From Oscillospiraceae bacterium (GTDB lineage: Bacteria; Bacillota; Clostridia; Oscillospirales; Ruminococcaceae), in contig JAEDMD010000062.1 of assembly GCA_016303195.1 (NCBI GenBank), positions 1-10,124 of the forward strand: a DNA stretch of 10,124 bases. Reading direction: 5' to 3'. This document shows positions 7,025 through 10,124 of this stretch, in pieces. The stretch's first letter is position 1. Each line of letters begins with the position of its first letter. Below the pieces are notes generated by a model. The model had not been told where the DNA came from. It saw only the letters and a program-made list of their open reading frames with translations, and ran no database searches. The position numbers and the translations under genes were made by a program.

Positions 7025-7966
7025 ATGCAGAAAACATCTAACCCGAATGCCACACAAAAGGCACAGGAACTGCTGAATTATCTTTCTGATACGGCAGGGA
7101 AAAAGCTGATAACGGGTCAGCACACACAGACAATACCGATGGAGGAAGTGGCACATATCCGTTCCGTAACAGGAAGATCGCCGAAGCTGATCGGCTTTGA
7201 ACTTCTTTCATATTCGCCGAACATCAATTACAGTGATGCATCTGAGGAATGTCTCACAGAAGTCGAAGAAAACAGGAACACTCTTGAAAAAGCCCTTGAA
7301 CTTGCGAAAAACTCTGATATCATACTTACATTTACCTTCCACTGGTTTTCGCCGCTCGGCGGACGGGACAAGAGCTTTTATGCGGAAAATACCGATTTCG
7401 ACCCCGATAGGATACTCATTGAGGGAACTCCCGAAAGAGAGCGGTTTTATCATGATATGGATGTGATCGCCGGGCATCTGAAAAAGTTCAGTGATGCGGA
7501 TATACCAATACTGTGGAGACCATTTCACGAAGCCGAGGGCAAATGGTTCTGGTGGGGCTCGAAAGGGGCTGAGACAGCCTGTGAACTGTACAAGCTGATG
7601 TATCGTCATTACACGCTGGATCATAAGCTGGACAATCTGCTCTGGGTGTGGAACTGTCCTGCTGCGGAGGCATATCCCGGTGATGAATTTGTGGATGTTG
7701 TGTCTATGGATGTTTATTTAAGCGAATACAGCCCGACGGACTATGCCGAGGAGTATAAGCGACTTATCGCATCAACTTCCCCAAGAAAAGTATGTGCATT
7801 GGCGGAACTTGGCTATATGCCTGATATTTCAACACTGGAGAAATCGCATATACCGTGGGCATATTATATGACATGGTCAAAGGAATTCTGCATCGGCGAC
7901 AAATACAACCCTGCCGAGCGGCTGAGGGAAATGTATTTCAGCGGCTATGCAGTTACCTGCGAGTAA
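7025..7966 (+). CDS. Cytoplasmic glycoside hydrolase family 26 protein (beta-mannanase type)
   Basis: A 313-residue single-domain enzyme with a TIM-barrel length typical of GH26. AAGGAG at 7014-7019 lies 5 nt before the ATG. Recognisable parts are KLITGQHTQ (27-35) at the first strand, TFTFHWFSPLGG (102-113), ILWRPFHEAEGKWFWWG (162-178), and ALAELGY (258-264). By family knowledge E169 in RPFHE is the acid/base and E261 in AELG the nucleophile. VVSMDVY (225-231) fits a late barrel strand. GH26 enzymes mostly cleave beta-1,4-mannans; a few act on beta-1,3-xylan or mixed-linkage glucan, and the exact substrate cannot be read here. The N-terminus MQKTSNPNATQKAQ has no signal peptide, and no carbohydrate-binding or dockerin module is present. 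It therefore probably acts on imported oligosaccharides in the cytoplasm. It forms a unit with the LysR gene 11 nt downstream. Confidence 0.9.
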   Translation: MQKTSNPNATQKAQELLNYLSDTAGKKLITGQHTQTIPMEEVAHIRSVTGRSPKLIGFELLSYSPNINYSDASEECLTEVEENRNTLEKALELAKNSDIILTFTFHWFSPLGGRDKSFYAENTDFDPDRILIEGTPERERFYHDMDVIAGHLKKFSDADIPILWRPFHEAEGKWFWWGSKGAETACELYKLMYRHYTLDHKLDNLLWVWNCPAAEAYPGDEFVDVVSMDVYLSEYSPTDYAEEYKRLIASTSPRKVCALAELGYMPDISTLEKSHIPWAYYMTWSKEFCIGDKYNPAERLREMYFSGYAVTCE

Positions 7967-7970
7967 GGAG
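7965..7970 (+). promoter_or_regulatory. Ribosome binding site deciding the TTG start of the LysR gene
   Basis: AAGGAG overlaps the last two bases of the GH26 stop codon (TAA 7964-7966) and lies 7 nt before TTG 7978. No ATG or GTG in this frame has a comparable site. Translation of the regulator is therefore probably coupled to termination on the GH26 gene. Confidence 0.8.
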
Positions 7971-7977
7971 TATCAAC

Positions 7978-8853
7978 TTGGAAATAAGAGTATTGCGCTA
8001 TTTTCTTGCCATTGCAAGGGAAGAAAACATGACGAGGGCCGCTGAAAGACTGCATATATCCCAACCGTCGCTTTCAAAGGAGATACGGAAACTTGAAGAT
8101 GAACTGGGACATGAGCTTTTTATCCGCACAAACAAAAGTATGCGTCTGAATGAGAAAGGAATGCTGCTGCGAAAGCGAGCTGAAGACATAATCGGAATGG
8201 TTGACAAGACCACCGAGGAATTCAGCCAGCTCGACAATATAATCGGCGGCGAGATAAGGATCGGCTGTGCAGAGAGCCATCTCATAAAGTACCTTGCAAG
8301 GAGCATAAAGTCATTTAAGGAGCAGTATCCGAATTTCGTGTTTCACATTTTCAGCGGTGATACAGAGCCTGTTGCGGAACGCCTTGACAGGGGACTGCTT
8401 GATCTTGCTGTGATCGTTGAACCTCCGAATCTGTCCAAGTACAATTATCTGACAATTCCCGAAAGTGATAAATGGGGAGTTGTAATGCGCCGTGACAGTC
8501 CGCTTGCGGAGAAAAGCGAGATAACCTTTGAAGACTTGTATGGTCTGCCGCTTTTCTGTTCAGAGCAGTCCATAAGAGTTGACTTTCCACGTTGGTGCGG
8601 AGATAATATGGACAAGCTGAATTTTGCAGGCACTGTAAATCTTGCATACAACGGCTCGGTTTTTGTCAAAGAGGGACTCGGCTATCTTCTCAGTTTCGAG
8701 CATCTTATCGGAACAGGCGAGGAGAGCGGACTGTGTTTCCGTCCTATAACACCCGTTCTGGAAACGAGTATGTATATAATCTGGAAGAAATATCAAGTGT
8801 TTTCGCCGATAGCCGAGCTTTTTGTAAGAAGTTTAAAGAATGAGTTCGGCTGA
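7978..8853 (+). CDS. LysR-type transcriptional regulator
   Basis: A 291-residue protein read from TTG, normal for the LysR family. The N-terminus MEIRVLRYFLAIAREENMTRAAE begins the winged helix-turn-helix. The recognition region LHISQPSLSKEIRKLEDELG (about 25-44) is a textbook LysR match, followed by LFIRTNKSMRLNEKG. A linker helix runs to about residue 85. The effector-binding domain starts at GGEIRIGCAESH and contains two Rossmann-like subdomains (for example LLDLAVIVEP and the returning strand near GLGYLLSFEHLIG). Extension of the frame upstream to 7855 would overlap the GH26 gene and has no ribosome binding site. It lies in a unit with the GH26 gene, which suggests autoregulation of a carbohydrate-use unit rather than the usual divergent LysR layout. 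The ligand is unknown. It ends 14 nt before a strong terminator hairpin. Confidence 0.95.
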   Translation: MEIRVLRYFLAIAREENMTRAAERLHISQPSLSKEIRKLEDELGHELFIRTNKSMRLNEKGMLLRKRAEDIIGMVDKTTEEFSQLDNIIGGEIRIGCAESHLIKYLARSIKSFKEQYPNFVFHIFSGDTEPVAERLDRGLLDLAVIVEPPNLSKYNYLTIPESDKWGVVMRRDSPLAEKSEITFEDLYGLPLFCSEQSIRVDFPRWCGDNMDKLNFAGTVNLAYNGSVFVKEGLGYLLSFEHLIGTGEESGLCFRPITPVLETSMYIIWKKYQVFSPIAELFVRSLKNEFG

Positions 8854-8867
8854 TGTATAAATATGCC

Positions 8868-8905
8868 AAAAGGCTGACCCTTCTGCAGAAAGGTCAGCCT
8901 TTTTT
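8868..8905 (+). terminator. Intrinsic terminator after the LysR gene, possibly bidirectional
   Basis: AAAAGGCTGACC (8868-8879) pairs with GGTCAGCCTTTT (8892-8903), and the T run continues to 8905. The loop TTCTGCAGAA (8881-8890) is itself self-complementary and can extend the stem beyond one mismatch. On the opposite strand the hairpin is followed by only four T, so it may also weakly stop the convergent epimerase transcript. Confidence 0.92.
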
Positions 8906-8931
8906 ATTATGTACATATTATTGTATCACAT

Positions 8932-9942
8932 TTACATTAACTCATTTTTAGCCTTTTCGATGGCATTAATGACATTGTCGCACCATTTATCAAATTCGGG
9001 GTCATCGCACTGGAGTTCGGGATGTGCAAGGATATTGTCAAGAGCTATCCTTACACCCTGAGCAAAGCCGACAACGGGACGGAAATCAGGAACAGCACGT
9101 TTCAGCTTGCGGTTATCAAAGACGACAGACACTGATTTATCGCCGATGAGACTGCCTTCAAGGTCATAGTCCTTACCAATTGCCGCAAGGAATTCAGAAG
9201 CGACATGGTATGGATGGAGTTTTACACCGAGTGCCTTTGCGATAGTTTCATATATCTGATCCCAGCTGAGGGATTCGTTGCTTGTTATCTGGAATGCTTC
9301 ACCGAGAGCGTGTGGATTTCCCATAAGGCCGACAAATCCCACAGCGAAATCGGTATTGAAGGTCAGCGTCCAGAGTGAAGAACCGTCGCCCTGAATAATA
9401 ACGGGCTTTTCCTCCATTATACGTTTTATCACCTGCCAGAAACCATTCTTGCCGTGAACACCAAGCGGGATGTGGTTTTCGTCATAGGTATGGCTCGGAC
9501 GTACAATAGTCACAGGGAAGCCGTTCTCACGGTACATTTTCATGAGAAATTCCTCACAGGCGATCTTGTCACGGGAATACTGCCAATATGGATTGGCAAT
9601 TGCAGTTCCCTCCGTGATCACAAAACTGCTTGCAGGCTTATTATAGGCAGATGCGGAACTTATAAAGATGTACTGATCGGTTTTTCCTGCAAAAAGGCGG
9701 TAGTCACGTTCGGTATGTTCGGGCAGGAAGCCGATGAATTCGCAGACGGCATCGAAATGCATACCGCTTATTTTTTCGCTTACAAGAGCCTCATCATTTA
9801 TGTCAGCAACAATAGGGACAGCGCCGTCGGGCAGTGGTTTAGAGCCACGATTCAGCACATATACATCCCATTTTCTGTCAAGGAGCAGACGGACAACAGC
9901 ACTGCTTATAGTACCTGTTCCGCCGATTATCAATGCTTTCAC
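8932..9942 (-). CDS. NAD(P)-dependent epimerase/dehydratase-type SDR protein
   Basis: A 336-residue protein read from GTG at 9942. AGAGGTG (9950-9956 on the complement) sits 7 nt before it, and the Rossmann strand KALIIGGTG begins at residue 2. An ATG at 9972 would add ten residues ahead of the fold and has no good binding site. The dinucleotide motif is GGTGTIS (7-13), with Ser at the usual third glycine, as in atypical extended SDRs. VLNRG (29-33) ends the second strand. ADIND (46-50) fits the adenine-binding acidic position. SSASAY (95-100) and YSRDK (122-126) supply Ser and Tyr-x-x-x-Lys catalytic candidates, and VTIVRPSHTYD (144-154) is the family's RP motif. The family includes sugar-nucleotide epimerases, dehydratases and the CSP41-like group; the substrate cannot be told from sequence. 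It is convergent with the LysR gene and has its own promoter. Confidence 0.88.
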   Translation of the reverse strand: MKALIIGGTGTISSAVVRLLLDRKWDVYVLNRGSKPLPDGAVPIVADINDEALVSEKISGMHFDAVCEFIGFLPEHTERDYRLFAGKTDQYIFISSASAYNKPASSFVITEGTAIANPYWQYSRDKIACEEFLMKMYRENGFPVTIVRPSHTYDENHIPLGVHGKNGFWQVIKRIMEEKPVIIQGDGSSLWTLTFNTDFAVGFVGLMGNPHALGEAFQITSNESLSWDQIYETIAKALGVKLHPYHVASEFLAAIGKDYDLEGSLIGDKSVSVVFDNRKLKRAVPDFRPVVGFAQGVRIALDNILAHPELQCDDPEFDKWCDNVINAIEKAKNELM

Positions 9943-9949
9943 AAACAAA

Positions 9950-9956
9950 CACCTCT
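9950..9956 (-). promoter_or_regulatory. Ribosome binding site supporting the GTG start of the SDR gene
   Basis: On the complement strand AGAGGTG precedes GTG (9942-9940) by 7 nt and matches the anti-Shine-Dalgarno sequence well. It favours GTG over the upstream in-frame ATG at 9972. Confidence 0.75.
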
Positions 9957-10000
9957 GTTTCTGTATCGTCATGATATGTGCGATACGAATAATATAACCC

Positions 10001-10029
10001 AGTATAGCACATTAGTGGGATAAAGTCAA
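10001..10029 (-). promoter_or_regulatory. Near-consensus sigma-A promoter for the SDR gene
   Basis: On the complement strand the -35 box TTGACT (10029-10024) is separated by 17 nt from TATACT (10006-10001). The TG of an extended -10 sits one base upstream of the hexamer. Transcription would start near 9995, giving a leader of about 50 nt before GTG 9942. A small dyad GTCAA-TGTG-TTGAC (10025-10038) overlaps the -35 box and could be an operator. Confidence 0.85.
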
Positions 10030-10100
10030 TGTGTTGACAGATTTTTAGCAATTATTGATTACATTACAGCAGGGCAACAGCATTTACTTTTAAAAAATAT

Positions 10101-10119
10101 AAAAAAGCGCCGCAGGCGC
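10101..10119 (-). terminator. Intrinsic terminator of a leftward gene beyond the right edge
   Basis: On the complement strand GCGCC (10119-10115), loop TGC, GGCGC (10111-10107) is followed by six T (10106-10101) and more A+T-rich sequence. The orientation shows it ends a gene that lies outside the window to the right and is transcribed leftward, the same direction as the SDR gene. It separates that gene from the SDR promoter. Confidence 0.8.
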
Positions 10120-10124
10120 ACGTT

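Noticed and set aside
7855..7977. Upstream extension of the LysR frame
   Set aside because: It would overlap the GH26 gene by over 100 bases. The LysR fold starts at residue 1 from TTG 7978, and the only good ribosome binding site is at 7965-7970.
8908..8917. TATGTACATA palindrome in the convergent gap
   Set aside because: It is short, A+T-rich and isolated between two gene ends. It is expected by chance and has no evident role.
9454..10023. Open frame of 189 residues on the + strand opposite the SDR gene
   Set aside because: It is antisense to a clear Rossmann-fold gene and its promoter, with no family resemblance and no ribosome binding site.
10034..10062. Rightward promoter with TTGACA at 10034-10039
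   Set aside because: The -10 position 17 nt on reads GATTAC and neighbouring spacings are no better. The terminator at the right edge shows the next gene runs leftward.

Overview
The window looks like chromosomal DNA from a low-to-mid GC Firmicute. A rumen or gut Ruminococcus-type clostridium is my best guess. The basis is strong AGGAGG-type ribosome binding sites, A+T-rich intergenic DNA, TTG and GTG starts, a compact short-hairpin terminator style, and a mannan-type glycoside hydrolase. The genus is an inference, not something the sequence proves. No rRNA, tRNA, CRISPR array, insertion sequence or attachment site was found.

Region 1 (1-6911, + strand) is one tightly packed operon of five genes, the first cut by the left edge. 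In order they are: the C-terminal part of a protein that is probably a SWIM zinc-finger protein; a 619-residue helical-repeat (HEAT-like) protein; a MoxR-family AAA+ ATPase of the YehL type; a 739-residue DUF5682/YehM-type protein; and a von Willebrand factor A (VWA) protein of the YehP type with a complete MIDAS metal site. Junctions are 10 nt, 5 nt, a 1-nt overlap and 1 nt, so translation is probably coupled. This is the Firmicute counterpart of the poorly characterised E. coli yehL-yehM-yehP-yehQ set. The most interesting point is in the DUF5682 protein: its N-terminal ~230 residues carry two G-x-x-H motifs (GVRH, GAFH) and an IEG motif laid out as in the TraB/TIKI metal-dependent hydrolase fold. 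That suggests a MoxR-VWA chaperone pair controlling a hidden hydrolase.

Region 2 (6912-8905, + strand) starts with a 113-nt gap holding a stable hairpin without a U-tract and a 35-bp imperfect palindrome that looks like an operator. It is followed by a two-gene unit: a signal-peptide-less GH26 glycoside hydrolase (mannanase type) and a LysR-family regulator starting at TTG, 11 nt downstream. The unit ends in a strong intrinsic terminator at 8868-8905.

Region 3 (8932-10124, - strand) holds one convergent gene for an NAD(P)-dependent epimerase/dehydratase-type SDR protein, read from GTG. Its promoter is close to consensus (TTGACT, 17 nt, TATACT with an extended -10) at 10001-10029. At the right edge a short GC hairpin with an oligo-T run terminates a leftward gene lying outside the window.
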